Source of the DNA: Nostoc edaphicum CCNP1411
Lineage (GTDB): Bacteria > Cyanobacteriota > Cyanobacteriia > Cyanobacteriales > Nostocaceae
Assembly: GCF_014023275.1 (NCBI RefSeq)
Contig: NZ_CP054698.1
Location: forward strand, 3,596,001 to 3,660,000
DNA length: 64,000 bases
Direction of reading: 5' to 3'
Made by a program: the position numbers and the translations under genes. The notes beneath the pieces were generated by a model. The model saw nothing but the letters and a program-made list of their open reading frames with translations, did not search any database and was not told the origin of the DNA. This document shows, piece by piece, positions 42,628 to 52,146 of the stretch; the stretch's first letter is position 1, and each line of letters starts with the position of its first letter.

Positions 42628-43389
42628 CTATTTTGCTTTGTAAATTTCTGGTAACTGCCACCAAGGAATATGAGGATATTCGTGATGCTCCTCGTGGTAG
42701 CCGAAATGATAGCACGTAATAAATGACCACCAAATTGGACGGTTAATCGTTTGGGCACAATGAGGATGAATATAACCTCCAATAGGTTCACTATGTGGGA
42801 GGAAAGTACCAAAATAAAATAATTGCAATGAACTTAAAAGCGAAGGCAACACCCAAAAGTAACTTAGATTATCACTGGGTATATGAAGTATATATTTAGC
42901 AAAGTTATAAATCAGGGTTAGGGCAATTATTTGTCCCCAACTCCAGTAACCTTTCATAAAATATAAATACCAAGCAAAGAAGTTTTTGTAGTTACCATTA
43001 TGAAAATCTGGATCTATTTGAGTTGCTGGATTGTGGTGGTGTAACCAATGCTTTTTCAATAATTTTTTATATGGTAAAAGTCCATAAAAAGATAAAGTTA
43101 ATGTCCCAATAATATGATTAATTTTGCTGTTCTGAGGAAACACTACCCCGTGCATAGCATCATGAGATGTAATAAATAATCCTGTATATAAAAATGTTTG
43201 CCAAAGTATGCTGGGAACTAGCATCCAAAATTGTAATTTTGAGATGTCAAGGGAGAGTAATAAACTCAGACTAATTACCCATACGCTAACAATGACAATA
43301 GCAATGAAAAGCCCTTTAAACTGAGATTTGCTTTTCACTACTGGGGTCAGCTTTGATTGATGACTGGGTGGTTGTTCAACTTGAATCAC
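42628..43389 (-). CDS. crtW: beta-carotene ketolase, CrtW type
   Basis: The 253-residue membrane di-iron oxygenase inserts keto groups at C4 of beta-ionone rings, giving echinenone or canthaxanthin. The histidine boxes are HDAMHG, HWLHHHNP and the C-terminal HEEHHEYPHIPWW; four hydrophobic segments surround them. The ending WWQLPEIYKAK is typical of Nostoc CrtW. The start is GTG 43389 with GGAG nearby. A 113-bp gap separates it from cofG downstream; the pairing has no obvious meaning. A fatty-acid desaturase is ruled out by the box spacing. Confidence 0.92.
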   Translation of the reverse strand: MIQVEQPPSHQSKLTPVVKSKSQFKGLFIAIVIVSVWVISLSLLLSLDISKLQFWMLVPSILWQTFLYTGLFITSHDAMHGVVFPQNSKINHIIGTLTLSFYGLLPYKKLLKKHWLHHHNPATQIDPDFHNGNYKNFFAWYLYFMKGYWSWGQIIALTLIYNFAKYILHIPSDNLSYFWVLPSLLSSLQLFYFGTFLPHSEPIGGYIHPHCAQTINRPIWWSFITCYHFGYHEEHHEYPHIPWWQLPEIYKAK

Positions 43390-43997
43390 GCTTTTACTCC
43401 GCCTAGTATTCAGGTGAAAATTCCTAAAATATAGTCACCACAAAAAGCACTAACCACCAGCCAGAAAACTCTATTAGTGGTCAGTGTCTTGAATTGGATA
43501 GTGCCAATACTTTAAAATGTTTATAAATATTAAGATACTTTAACTATTATTACACATACAACCGCTAAACCAACAACTGTTTTTGGTTTAGAGGTTAGTT
43601 TGTGTAAGTCCTAATACTTATAGATGTAGTGACTAAAGTAACTAGTGTTTTGAGTATGGGACTTTCTAAACAGCCAAATCCTGCGAAAAAGACGGTAACA
43701 TAATTTGCGCGAAGAGGAAGAGATGAAGTTGAGTAATTCCCGCATGACGCCGTAGCCGTTGAGATCCTGAGCTAATGTAAGCTAGAAGCTGAATTATCGC
43801 CAAGTGATCGCTCCAAAGTTCAGACTATAGGACTCATATTTTCAAAAATCAAATATGAGTCCTATAAGAATTAAATCCCAACTCTAAAGCATTACTATCT
43901 TTGACAAGGATTAGATTTTTAAAATTCTCAGAAAATACTTTGAAATTAGCTCAATAGTATTTCAGATGCCAAAAAAATCTAACAAAAGTTAGAGGTT
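43390..43997. other. 608-bp gap with a 16-bp palindrome
   Basis: No gene. The crtW promoter should lie in the left part. A perfect 16-bp inverted repeat (43826-43841 and 43851-43866, TATAGGACTCATATTT) stands about 130 bp beyond the SRPBCC gene end. No T-run follows on the minus strand, so it is not a classical terminator. Confidence 0.55.
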
Positions 43998-44444
43998 TTA
44001 TGACTCGCACTCGCGTTTAGTCACATAGTGGCGGTAACGAAACATCGCTTCCAGTTGCGCTTGCACTAGCCAACCACTGACAAATTCAACTGTTCCTCCA
44101 CCAGGCATAGAGAAGGAAATAGCATCAGTTAATCTGGTTTTGCCATTTTCTGGTTCAAATTCATGTCGATGTACCCAATACTCGAAAGGGCCAGATATTT
44201 GTTCGTCGGTAAACAGGCGATATTGTTCACATTCAGTATGACGCGCTAACCAAGTTAAGGGTAATGGGCCGAGAAACAAGCGAAATTCGGTGATAGCGCC
44301 TACGTTCAGCCCTCCTTCACGACGAACCACTTGGACTGGCTGCCAAGGTGGATTCAACAGTTGCAAAATATCTGGCCTTTCGTGAAATTTCCAAACTACT
44401 TCTGGTGAGGCGTTAATGATTGAGGAATGTTTAAAGTGCAGCAT
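43998..44444 (-). CDS. SRPBCC family protein
   Basis: The 148-residue product is a SRPBCC-fold protein of the type annotated as cyclase/dehydrase or cell-division inhibitor-like: HSSIINASPEVVWKFHERPD at the start, GPLPLTWLARHTE, SGPFEYWVHRHEFEP, then TDAISFSMPGGG and a terminal helix LEAMFRYRHYVTKRE. Such proteins bind lipids or other hydrophobic ligands. It lies 19 bases after the CPXCG gene, so the radical SAM, CPXCG and SRPBCC genes look like one operon. The function is unknown. Confidence 0.82.
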   Translation of the reverse strand: MLHFKHSSIINASPEVVWKFHERPDILQLLNPPWQPVQVVRREGGLNVGAITEFRLFLGPLPLTWLARHTECEQYRLFTDEQISGPFEYWVHRHEFEPENGKTRLTDAISFSMPGGGTVEFVSGWLVQAQLEAMFRYRHYVTKRECES

Positions 44445-44463
44445 GGAAAGAAAAACCTAAAAT

Positions 44464-44652
44464 TCAACTTTCGGATTCGGTATCAATTTCGATATCTAGG
44501 GTATCTTCATCAACCCGCACATACAAAATATTTGGGTTACAACAAACTTGACAATCTTCAACGTAAGATTGCTGTCCTCCAGCACTCAAATCAATAAAAG
44601 TTAAGTTCGGTTCGCCGCAATAGGCGCAGTAATACTCAGCTGTGTTTTGCAT
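44464..44652 (-). CDS. CPXCG motif-containing cysteine-rich protein
   Basis: The 62-residue protein has two cysteine pairs, CAYC (about 10-13) and CQVC followed by another Cys (about 35-39). It also has the strongly acidic tail VDEDTLDIEIDTESES of the CPXCG family, so it should be a small zinc-ribbon-like protein. ATG 44652 is preferred to the TTG just before it. It begins 11 bases after the radical SAM gene stop. Its role is unknown in any organism I can recall. Confidence 0.82.
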   Translation of the reverse strand: MQNTAEYYCAYCGEPNLTFIDLSAGGQQSYVEDCQVCCNPNILYVRVDEDTLDIEIDTESES

Positions 44653-44663
44653 CAAGTTTTCAG

Positions 44664-46310
44664 CTATGAATTCAATGGCTGTAATTCTTTTGGGGATGGA
44701 TTGATATAACTTTTAGCATCAGCCAAATGCTTTAGTAGTGTAGACTGTGGCAGAGGCCCTTGCAAGTGGCTCCAGGGTAATACTTGTTCTGTTGACCATT
44801 CGGCGTGGACATAAAAATCTAAGTCGGGGATTTGTCCTTTGAGTTGCTTGAAAGCACGTTTGTAGCTACCCAAGGAATCGCCAAAGTCACGAGTAAGTTC
44901 AAGAAGTTGGGAGAGTCTGCGATCGCCTCTCGATAACAAAGCCTGTATAATCGACCAATTATAGCTTTCTGGGCGAAATTCTATCCCCTGTGGTTTTAGC
45001 TGTTTTTGCAAAAACTGCAACCGCTTTTCTGCTTGGCGATTTACCCCAAACCATTGAAACGGCGTATGTGCTTTGGGTACAAAGGTGCTGCATCCGTATG
45101 TTAAGCGCAATCCCGGTGCAGCTTTTTTGATATTACGCATCATCACTATGGTTTGTTCTAAATCTTCTGCCTCTTCACCAGGAATTCCTGCCATTCCGTA
45201 GAGTTTCAAGCTTTTTAATCCGCCAGCTTTGGCATTTATCGCTGCTTGAATAATTTCGTCGTTATGCAGCTTTTTATTGACGATTTGGCGGATTTTCTCA
45301 GAACCACTCTCTACTGCAATGGTAAGCGATCGCGTGTCTCGTTTCGTCAAAGTTTCGGCTAACTGGACTGTTACAGTATTAGTTCGCACTGAGGCAATAC
45401 TTAGACGAACATCATCATACTTTGGCTGACTAATATAATCTAGCAAAGTCTCAAATTCTGGATGCTGAGTGACTGAAGCCCCTAATAATCCTAGCCGATT
45501 TGTGACTTCTAAACCTTTTGCGATCGCTGGAATTAATGAATCTTCCAGACTGGCTGTTCTAAAAGGCAGTGTGAGATAACTCGCCAAACAAAAGCGGCAC
45601 ATTTCTGGACAACTTCTCACCACTTCCACCATGTAGATATTTTCCCATGCGGCTTTTTCAGTGACTACAGTCGATGCCGATAGAGTATTTCCCCGATAAG
45701 TTTGCTTTTGCACCACTGCGGGAGTTTCGGGAGAAATCGGTTTAATTGACTTTACTTCACCATCTCTTGTGTGATATTCCACCTCATATAAACTGGGTAC
45801 ATAAATTCCTGGTATTTGTGCAAGTCTTTTTAGTTGAGTTTGTCTTGAGGCATTTCTGACTTCTTTGTAAGCCTCAATAAAATTCCCTAACAGGGTTTCG
45901 CCATCCCCCAGTAAAACGACATCAAAAAAATCTGCAAAAGGTTCGGGGTTAGCCGTGAGAACGGGGCCACCACCAAAAATTATCGGATGAGAATCATCAC
46001 GAGAGGTTGCCCGAATGGGAATTTCTAAAGATTCCAGCAAATTTAAAATATTCACATAATCCAGTTCCCACGAAATCGAAAATCCCACAATTTCCGGCCT
46101 TCTGGGAAGTTGTTCGTGAATATCGGTAAATAGGCGACTCACCTGCACATCATCACGCATTGCAAAAGTTGCCCACACTACTTGATAACCAAGGCTAGTT
46201 ATACCTACGCTGTACTCGTTGGGAAAGGCGAAGATTATGGGGATAGCGTTGGTGTCTGGGGTGGTGGGTGTAAATAGAAGGCGTTCAGAGTCAAATACAG
46301 ATGATGTCAC
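44664..46310 (-). CDS. B12-binding-domain-type radical SAM protein
   Basis: The 548-residue protein has an N-terminal cobalamin-binding-like Rossmann region (about 20-160; IIFAFPNEYSVGITSLGYQV, VGFSISWELDYVNILNLLES, IFGGGPVLTANPEPFADFFD). A radical SAM core follows, with cluster motif CPEMCRFC near 235 and AVESGSEKIRQIVNKKL. The C-terminal region holds STFVPKAHTPFQWFG. It resembles the TIGR03960-type, YgiQ-like enzymes; the substrate is unknown. The start is GTG 46310. It heads a three-gene run with the CPXCG and SRPBCC genes. Confidence 0.87.
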   Translation of the reverse strand: MTSSVFDSERLLFTPTTPDTNAIPIIFAFPNEYSVGITSLGYQVVWATFAMRDDVQVSRLFTDIHEQLPRRPEIVGFSISWELDYVNILNLLESLEIPIRATSRDDSHPIIFGGGPVLTANPEPFADFFDVVLLGDGETLLGNFIEAYKEVRNASRQTQLKRLAQIPGIYVPSLYEVEYHTRDGEVKSIKPISPETPAVVQKQTYRGNTLSASTVVTEKAAWENIYMVEVVRSCPEMCRFCLASYLTLPFRTASLEDSLIPAIAKGLEVTNRLGLLGASVTQHPEFETLLDYISQPKYDDVRLSIASVRTNTVTVQLAETLTKRDTRSLTIAVESGSEKIRQIVNKKLHNDEIIQAAINAKAGGLKSLKLYGMAGIPGEEAEDLEQTIVMMRNIKKAAPGLRLTYGCSTFVPKAHTPFQWFGVNRQAEKRLQFLQKQLKPQGIEFRPESYNWSIIQALLSRGDRRLSQLLELTRDFGDSLGSYKRAFKQLKGQIPDLDFYVHAEWSTEQVLPWSHLQGPLPQSTLLKHLADAKSYINPSPKELQPLNS

Positions 46311-46331
46311 AGGTGTTTTTTAGAGGCAAGT

Positions 46332-46586
46332 TTATCTATATTTAATTTTAAGCCATAGAATAATTAAGTTAAAAATCAATGTTACGGCGTTAGCAAGAAT
46401 AATAGGCAAGGATTGTAAATAAATTCCATAGATTAGCCACAAAAAAATACCAGTTATGAATGTAATCAACGTCACCAAAGAAACATCTTTAGCTGATTTT
46501 GTTTGCCAAGTTTTAAACATCTGTGGCAAAAAAGAAATTGTGGTTATTGTGGCGGCAGCTAATCCTAGAACTGTCAGAAAATCCAT
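46332..46586 (-). CDS. SemiSWEET sugar transporter
   Basis: The 84-residue, three-helix membrane protein carries the PQ-loop signature ATITTISFLPQMFKTWQTKS followed by AKDVSLVTLITFITGIFLWL. It ends in a third helix ANAVTLIFNLIILWLKIK. SemiSWEETs dimerise to move mono- or disaccharides across the plasma membrane. It lies 21 bases before the radical SAM gene in the same direction, probably by chance. A decayed second copy of its C-terminal part lies about 165 bp upstream. Confidence 0.9.
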   Translation of the reverse strand: MDFLTVLGLAAATITTISFLPQMFKTWQTKSAKDVSLVTLITFITGIFLWLIYGIYLQSLPIILANAVTLIFNLIILWLKIKYR

Positions 46587-46714
46587 ATTTAATTATTTTA
46601 ATTATTTATATCAAGTTGCCATATCATACATCAGCGATCGCCCTTGCCTGCTTAACGCAACGCTATACTAGACATTTTACACTGTTGAGCGATCGCTACA
46701 ACAGCTTAACAACA

Positions 46715-46747
46715 AGATTAGCGACTTATTGAATAAGTCGCTAATCT
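46715..46747. repeat. perfect 15-bp hairpin with 3-base loop
   Basis: AGATTAGCGACTTAT (46715-46729) pairs with its exact complement at 46733-46747. It stands between the intact SemiSWEET gene and the remnant. No T-run follows on either strand, so its role is unclear. Confidence 0.75.
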
Positions 46748-46750
46748 AAA

Positions 46751-46866
46751 AATGTATCACGGTCTTAGCAAGAATAATCGGTGAAAATTGTAATTTATGT
46801 ATATTAACCACCAAAAAAGACCGATTATAAATGCAATTAGCATGACAAAATAAAATTCATTAAAGG
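46751..46866 (-). pseudogene. degenerate second SemiSWEET copy (C-terminal remnant)
   Basis: On the minus strand this stretch reads FVMLIAFIIGLFWWLIYINY, matching LVTLITFITGIFLWLIYGIY of the intact gene, then runs out of frame to a stop at 46757-46759. At DNA level the segment around ATTATTCTTGCTAA is shared. The N-terminal helix is missing, replaced by the end of the neighbouring gene. Confidence 0.75.
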
Positions 46867-46880
46867 ATATGTGATAAACA

Positions 46881-47798
46881 CTAGCAAAATCGATGAATTA
46901 ATTCTTCACGAGACAACTGCAACAGTAAAGGCGTAAACTCTTCTGGCGCTAACGATAATAAAGGTTCAATAATTGCTTGAAGCTCATTATCTATTTCACC
47001 AAAGCGAACTTTGAGCAAGTTTTCCACTACTAAGCGTTCTCCCTGCTGAATTCCTGTTTGGAGTCCTGTTTGGAGTCCCCGTTGTTCTCCTTCTTGTATC
47101 GCCTGTTCTCGGTCTTGTTGGTAAAGTGGTGCTAATCGCATAAGTAATTCCCTATCTTCCTCGTCTTGATTTTGAGTGACTTGTAAGTTTTGTTGCAAGT
47201 TGTACAGCAATTCTAACGCTGCTTTTCGGAAAGGATTATCAGGAGTAAGTGCTTCTAGTTCGTCAATTGCTTGCTTTTGAACGTTTCCCTTACCGATGAT
47301 TCTCAGCCATAAGGTTTCTGAGATAGATGGCAACTGATGAATTGTTACTATCGCGGTACGCAAATATTCTGGCATGAAGTATATTCCAGGCAGGTAGTCA
47401 TCTTTTGGGTTAGCACCAAATCCTGATAAGAGTTGCGCTGATGCTGTGGGGGTAAGAATCCATAATTTTGGTAAATCAGATTCTAGAATACGAGTTTTAT
47501 TCCGATTTGCTTGTCGTTGTAAATCACCACGCACCTCTAATAATTTTAAGAGACAATCGCAAATTTCTGTAGCTGAGGCTGCGTTACGAAAGGGTTCAAG
47601 TAGAGAAGGGGTAGTGACAATTTGACCTAATAATCCGAGTGTTCTTGGTATGTCTCTTGGTTGTGGTTTGGGAATGAAATAAACATCAATCTGTCTAACT
47701 TCTCCTGCGACTCGTCTAGCTGCTTGGATTTCGCCGTAAGGAGTGAGTAATTGTTCGAGGTAGTCTTTGGCAAATTGGTCATGGATGAATCTAGTCAT
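46881..47798 (-). CDS. Rpn/flagellar-assembly-H-like cyanobacterial protein
   Basis: The 305-residue protein starts MTRFIHDQFAKDYLEQLLTP, and EVRQIDVYFIPKPQ supplies an Asp-containing strand like that of PD-(D/E)xK Rpn nucleases. A helical middle follows, then a Gln/Gly-rich stretch (EQRGLQTGLQTGIQQGER) and the C-terminal VENLLKVRFGEIDNELQAII common to these cyanobacterial families. They are often labelled flagellar assembly protein H or DUF4351, neither informative. A clear catalytic ExK is not visible, so nuclease activity is doubtful. ATG 47798 is the first ATG in frame. It follows the repeat/TPR gene in the same direction by 27 bp and may be co-transcribed. Confidence 0.65.
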   Translation of the reverse strand: MTRFIHDQFAKDYLEQLLTPYGEIQAARRVAGEVRQIDVYFIPKPQPRDIPRTLGLLGQIVTTPSLLEPFRNAASATEICDCLLKLLEVRGDLQRQANRNKTRILESDLPKLWILTPTASAQLLSGFGANPKDDYLPGIYFMPEYLRTAIVTIHQLPSISETLWLRIIGKGNVQKQAIDELEALTPDNPFRKAALELLYNLQQNLQVTQNQDEEDRELLMRLAPLYQQDREQAIQEGEQRGLQTGLQTGIQQGERLVVENLLKVRFGEIDNELQAIIEPLLSLAPEEFTPLLLQLSREELIHRFC

Positions 47799-47825
47799 GT
47801 TGGTAGTTTGGTGATGCAAACCAGT

Positions 47826-49649
47826 TTATTTACGATTGTCTGACGATTTTTTGAGATAAGAATTAGCCCAAGCATATCGTTGAGAATCTTTTTTAAGTAA
47901 ATATTCTGCTGCTTCATGTCGTTTATTTTCATCTTTTGTACTCCTGACTACTCGTTTTCTATCATCATCTATATCTTCAGGTTTGGCACCGCGTTTAATT
48001 GCTTGTTCATACCAATAATCTCCTTTTGGATAGTCACTTTTGTCATAACATATAGCACCCATTAAGGTATAAGGTTGATGACTATCAGGTTGATACTCCA
48101 TAGCTTTTTTCGCGCAAATCTCTGCATCACCTAAGTGATCCATATCTCTGAATGCTGCGCCTCTAGTAACTGAAATTGCTGACTTTAGCTTGCTTTCTCT
48201 GATTTGGCTCAAGTCTAAGTTAGTAAGTTTTAATGCCTGTTCAGGTTCATCTGCTTTGCGCCAATAACTACTGGCGGTGGGAATATCCCATTTATTTCCA
48301 GTGCGGTGAAATTCCTGCTCATAAAACTCTGCTTCTAGCCTGTAATACGCAAGAGCACTTTTTCCGCCAGGAGATAATAGTTCCTCTTCTATAAGCTGCA
48401 AAACTAACTTAGGATCTAGCCGTTCTTTTTTCTCTAATTTGACCATGATCGCGTAAAATGGCTCTAGCGGAAGTGAAGGATCTATCAATCCATATTTTCT
48501 CTTGAGAATAGCGAAGTGCTTTTGTTGAGCGAGAATAATAATATCTTCACGTCTATTATTTTGTAGCCAATCAATTTCTGATTCATTAAGTAGTTCTCCT
48601 AAATCGATCTTAGATTTTAGGGTAGAGGCGTATTTTTCATTTGCAATTTCTATAATCTTAGTCAGCTTGCGTTTTTTGAGAAAATTAATATCCTGTTCAC
48701 CTAGCTGATTGGACAACTCAAGCCTTTTGATAATTTTATACAGGTGACTCTTAGGCGATGAATCCTCATAATGAGTTACTTTATACTTCACTCTCAAGGC
48801 AGCAAATTCTCGTGTTTCTTTCAGTTCTTGAGCAATGGCAATTGTTTCATTAAGTCCTTGCTGTTCCAACCATTTAATTTCTGACTCACGCAAATTTTTG
48901 TTTGCATCAATATTTTTTAGTATTAGATATAGTGGACTGGATAATGATAAATCAGAATGTTGATTTGCTTGGTATTTCTCTCTTAACTGAGCAAAGTGAG
49001 TTTCTTTTACTGACTCTTGTTGTTTAAAAATTTCTGCTGTTTCAAAGAGTTGGTTATTGAGCAGCCAATTATATTCAGAATCACTTAAACGTTCTGTAAC
49101 CTCTAACTTTTTTAGTATTTGATGCAAGAAACTATCAAGATATGAGTCTTGATATTGAGTAGCTTTGTACTTAGATTTTAGTTGAGTAAATCGGCTTCTC
49201 TCTTGAGCAATCTTCTTCTTCTCTTGAGCAATCTTTTTCATCTCTTGAGCAATCTTCTTGGCTTCAGATAAATCATTTTCTCTCAGCCATTGAACTTCTG
49301 AATCAGTAAGTAAATTCCCTGAATCAATTTTCCAAAGTATAGAATACAGATGACTAGATTGCCAGGAAGTACCATGCTTTGTAGCTTTGTACTTAGACTT
49401 TAATTTTGAGAATTCAACCCCTAAATTTACAAAGTCCTTTAATTTATCTTGCTGTTCTTGACATATAAATTCAAGCTCATGTTCTCTCAACCATTCAATT
49501 TCTAGTGTAGTTAGTTGAATTCCTAAGTCAACTTTTCGCAGGATGAGATAAAGAAGACTAGAGGGTGATGAATCGGGATAATTAGTTGCTTGGTACTTGG
49601 ACTTTAAAGCAGCAAAGTGTTTTAAGCGATTTTGAGACTCTTGAAGCAT
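47826..49649 (-). CDS. protein with tandem LKxKYxAT repeats and TPR C-terminus
   Basis: The 607-residue protein begins with five full and two partial copies of a unit of about 65-75 residues (about 12-390). Each unit runs F..LKSKYKAT..DSS..S.LY.IL-K.D....L...EI.WL....L and ends in a charged helix. In the second unit the linker helix is lengthened by three KKIAQE heptads. The C-terminal part (about 400-607) is TPR-like (SALAYYRLEAEFYEQEFHRT, SYWRKADEPEQALKLT, GDYWYEQAIKRGAKPEDIDD). No enzyme motif, signal or membrane segment is seen. I recall related repeats in other Nostoc proteins but no characterised member. It is probably a scaffold. Confidence 0.75.
   Translation of the reverse strand: MLQESQNRLKHFAALKSKYQATNYPDSSPSSLLYLILRKVDLGIQLTTLEIEWLREHELEFICQEQQDKLKDFVNLGVEFSKLKSKYKATKHGTSWQSSHLYSILWKIDSGNLLTDSEVQWLRENDLSEAKKIAQEMKKIAQEKKKIAQERSRFTQLKSKYKATQYQDSYLDSFLHQILKKLEVTERLSDSEYNWLLNNQLFETAEIFKQQESVKETHFAQLREKYQANQHSDLSLSSPLYLILKNIDANKNLRESEIKWLEQQGLNETIAIAQELKETREFAALRVKYKVTHYEDSSPKSHLYKIIKRLELSNQLGEQDINFLKKRKLTKIIEIANEKYASTLKSKIDLGELLNESEIDWLQNNRREDIIILAQQKHFAILKRKYGLIDPSLPLEPFYAIMVKLEKKERLDPKLVLQLIEEELLSPGGKSALAYYRLEAEFYEQEFHRTGNKWDIPTASSYWRKADEPEQALKLTNLDLSQIRESKLKSAISVTRGAAFRDMDHLGDAEICAKKAMEYQPDSHQPYTLMGAICYDKSDYPKGDYWYEQAIKRGAKPEDIDDDRKRVVRSTKDENKRHEAAEYLLKKDSQRYAWANSYLKKSSDNRK
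49200..49262 (-). repeat. three 21-bp tandem repeats within the repeat/TPR gene
   Basis: Each unit begins CTCTTGAGCAATCTT on the plus strand and encodes one KKIAQE-type heptad of a helix. The copies differ at only a few positions, suggesting recent slippage expansion in frame. Confidence 0.85.
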
Positions 49650-49777
49650 ATTGCTAGTAGATGCGATCGCACGTAGTTAAATGTGTTATCCGCTACTATA
49701 GCAATGCCAGTAAAAAAGGGCGAGTCAGACACCCACCCCCGAAGCATAAATATTTTCTGAAAGTCAAAGTACAATTC

Positions 49778-50866
49778 CTACAACACCTTACACTGTCCAT
49801 GATGCCGTAACAAATGGTCACACAACACCAGCGCCACCATCGCCTCAACCATTGGAACTGCACGCGGTAACACACAAGGATCGTGTCGTCCTTTTGCTGC
49901 TAATAGGGTTTCTTCACCTTCACGAGTTACTGTCTTTTGCTCTTTTCTAATTGTTGCTGTCGGCTTAAATGCAACTCGTAAAATTATATTTTCCCCGTTG
50001 GAAATTCCCCCCTGAATACCACCAGAACGGTTAGTTACAGTGCGAATTTCACCATTTTCATCAATATAATATTCATCATTATGCTCAATTCCGGTTAACA
50101 GCGTTCCGCCAAAACCGGAACCAATTTCAAAGCCTTTGCTAGCAGGGAGAGACATTACACCCTTAGCGATATCAGCTTCCAATTTATCAAATACTGGTTC
50201 GCCTAAACCTTTCGGCACATTACGAGCTACACATTCTACGACACCGCCGATAGAATCACCAAGTCTCCCAACTTGCTCAATTAATTCAATCATGCGATCG
50301 CAACATTCAGCATCAGGACAGCGGACGATATTACTTTCCACTTGTTCTAAGGTGACAGTATTTGGATCGACTACACCTTCCAAATCCTTGATGCGCTTGA
50401 CATAACCGATAACTTCAACATTGGCAACTTGACGGAGAATTTTTTTAGCGATCGCACCTGCTGCTACTCTGCCAATTGTCTCACGCGCTGACGATCTACC
50501 CCCGCCTTGCCAGTTGCGAATACCATATTTTGCATCATAAGTTGCATCCGCATGAGAAGGACGATATTTTTCGGACATCTCGTCATAATCTTGCGAACGA
50601 GCATCTTTGTTCCGTACCAAGATTGCTATAGGCGTTCCTAATGTTTTGCCTTCAAATACCCCTGATAAAATCTCGCACGTATCGGCTTCTTTGCGAGGTG
50701 TCGTAATTTTACTTTGTCCCGGACGCCTTCTATCTAATTCTACTTGAATTTCTTCTGCCGAAATTTCTAGTTGTGGAGGACAACCATCAATCACAACCCC
50801 CACACCGCCGCCGTGAGATTCACCAAAAGTAGTGATGCGAAATAGATGACCAAAAGTGTTGCCCAT
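49778..50866 (-). CDS. aroC: chorismate synthase
   Basis: The 362-residue FMN-dependent enzyme makes chorismate from 5-enolpyruvylshikimate-3-phosphate, the last common step to aromatic amino acids, quinones and folate. Signature stretches are [71 protein letters not shown] and [17 protein letters not shown]. It is complete, of normal length, starts at ATG 50866 and is monocistronic by spacing. Confidence 0.97.
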   Translation of the reverse strand: MGNTFGHLFRITTFGESHGGGVGVVIDGCPPQLEISAEEIQVELDRRRPGQSKITTPRKEADTCEILSGVFEGKTLGTPIAILVRNKDARSQDYDEMSEKYRPSHADATYDAKYGIRNWQGGGRSSARETIGRVAAGAIAKKILRQVANVEVIGYVKRIKDLEGVVDPNTVTLEQVESNIVRCPDAECCDRMIELIEQVGRLGDSIGGVVECVARNVPKGLGEPVFDKLEADIAKGVMSLPASKGFEIGSGFGGTLLTGIEHNDEYYIDENGEIRTVTNRSGGIQGGISNGENIILRVAFKPTATIRKEQKTVTREGEETLLAAKGRHDPCVLPRAVPMVEAMVALVLCDHLLRHHGQCKVL

Positions 50867-50974
50867 GATCTTAAAGAAAAAGGATGAGGCTTATGTATTT
50901 TACCTAGAGTTCGCGCAAAAGTTAATTCTTGTACTTGTTTTGGTACTTGGACTTGGAATGTATAAGTACAAATA

Positions 50975-51008
50975 AGAAAGCGCCCTCTGTTTAGAGAGGG
51001 CGCTTTCT
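50975..51008 (-). terminator. psbA intrinsic terminator
   Basis: A perfect 14-bp GC-rich stem (AGAAAGCGCCCTCT with its complement) closes on a 6-base loop. It begins 21 bases after the psbA stop and is followed on the minus strand by TTATTTG. Confidence 0.85.
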
Positions 51009-51029
51009 CAATTTAGCGAAACTTCAGAA

Positions 51030-52112
51030 TTAACCGTTGATAGCAGGAGCGGTTAGAGCTACAGGAGCAAAGTCACCAGCAGCCAAATCTAGAGGGAAGT
51101 TGTGAGCGTTACGCTCGTGCATTACTTCCATACCCAGGTTAGCGCGGTTGATTACATCTGCCCAAGTTGCAATCACACGACCTTCAGAGTCAATGATTGA
51201 TTGGTTGAAGTTGAAACCGTTCAAGTTGAACGCCATTGTGCTTACACCCAAGGCGGTAAACCAGATTCCGATTACAGGCCATGCTGCTAAGAAGAAGTGC
51301 AGTGAACGGCTGTTGTTGAAAGAAGCGTATTGGAAGATTAGACGACCGAAGTAGCCGTGAGCCGCAACGATGTTGTAGGTTTCCTCTTCTTGACCGAATT
51401 TGTAACCGTAGTTTTGTGATTCGGTTTCGGTTGTTTCACGAACTAGTGAAGAAGTTACGAGTGAACCGTGCATTGCAGAGAACAAACTTCCGCCGAATAC
51501 ACCAGCTACACCTAATTGGTGGAAGGGGTGCATCAAGATGTTGTGTTCTGCTTGGAACACGATCATGAAGTTGAATGTTCCTGAGATACCCAAAGGCATA
51601 CCATCAGAGAATGAACCTTGTCCGATTGGGTATACCAAGAAGACTGCGGTTGCTGCTGCTACTGGTGCAGAGTATGCGATCGCAATCCAAGGACGCATTC
51701 CTAAGCGGTAGGATAGTTCCCATTCACGACCCATGTAGCAGAATACGCCAATCAGGAAGTGGAAAACTACCAATTGGTAAGGGCCGCCGTTGTACAACCA
51801 CTCATCAAGAGATGCTGCTTCCCAGATTGGATAGAAGTGCAAGCCGATAGCGTTGGATGAAGGTACTACTGCACCAGAGATGATGTTGTTTCCGTAGATC
51901 AAGGAACCTGCTACTGGTTCACGGATTCCATCGATGTCAACGGGAGGAGCGGCGATGAAAGCGATTACGAAGCAAGCGGTTGCGGCTAGCAAGGTGGGGA
52001 TCATTACGACGCCGAACCAACCGATGTAAATCCGGTTGTTGGTGCTGGTGATCCATTCGCAGAATCGATCCCATACGTTGGCGCTTTCGCGACGTTGTAA
52101 GGTTGTTGTCAT
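51030..52112 (-). CDS. psbA: photosystem II reaction-centre protein D1
   Basis: The 360-residue, five-helix protein binds P680, pheophytin, QB and the Mn4CaO5 cluster. The open frame runs 42 codons upstream, but ATG 52112 ([20 protein letters not shown]) is the known start. Visible ligands are Tyr161, Asp170, Glu189, His190 and His198. Residue 130 is Glu, the form associated with high-light or standard D1 rather than the Gln130 low-light form. The C-terminus keeps the 16-residue tail after Ala344 that CtpA removes. A strong promoter lies upstream and a terminator downstream. It is a single gene; other copies are expected elsewhere. Confidence 0.98.
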   Translation of the reverse strand: MTTTLQRRESANVWDRFCEWITSTNNRIYIGWFGVVMIPTLLAATACFVIAFIAAPPVDIDGIREPVAGSLIYGNNIISGAVVPSSNAIGLHFYPIWEAASLDEWLYNGGPYQLVVFHFLIGVFCYMGREWELSYRLGMRPWIAIAYSAPVAAATAVFLVYPIGQGSFSDGMPLGISGTFNFMIVFQAEHNILMHPFHQLGVAGVFGGSLFSAMHGSLVTSSLVRETTETESQNYGYKFGQEEETYNIVAAHGYFGRLIFQYASFNNSRSLHFFLAAWPVIGIWFTALGVSTMAFNLNGFNFNQSIIDSEGRVIATWADVINRANLGMEVMHERNAHNFPLDLAAGDFAPVALTAPAING

Positions 52113-52146
52113 TGTTTTATAAATGCGATTATTTGCAGATGAATTT

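Noticed and set aside
43826..43866. Terminator for the radical SAM-CPXCG-SRPBCC run
   Set aside because: The stem is A/T-rich, lies about 130 bp past the last stop codon and has no T-tract on that strand.
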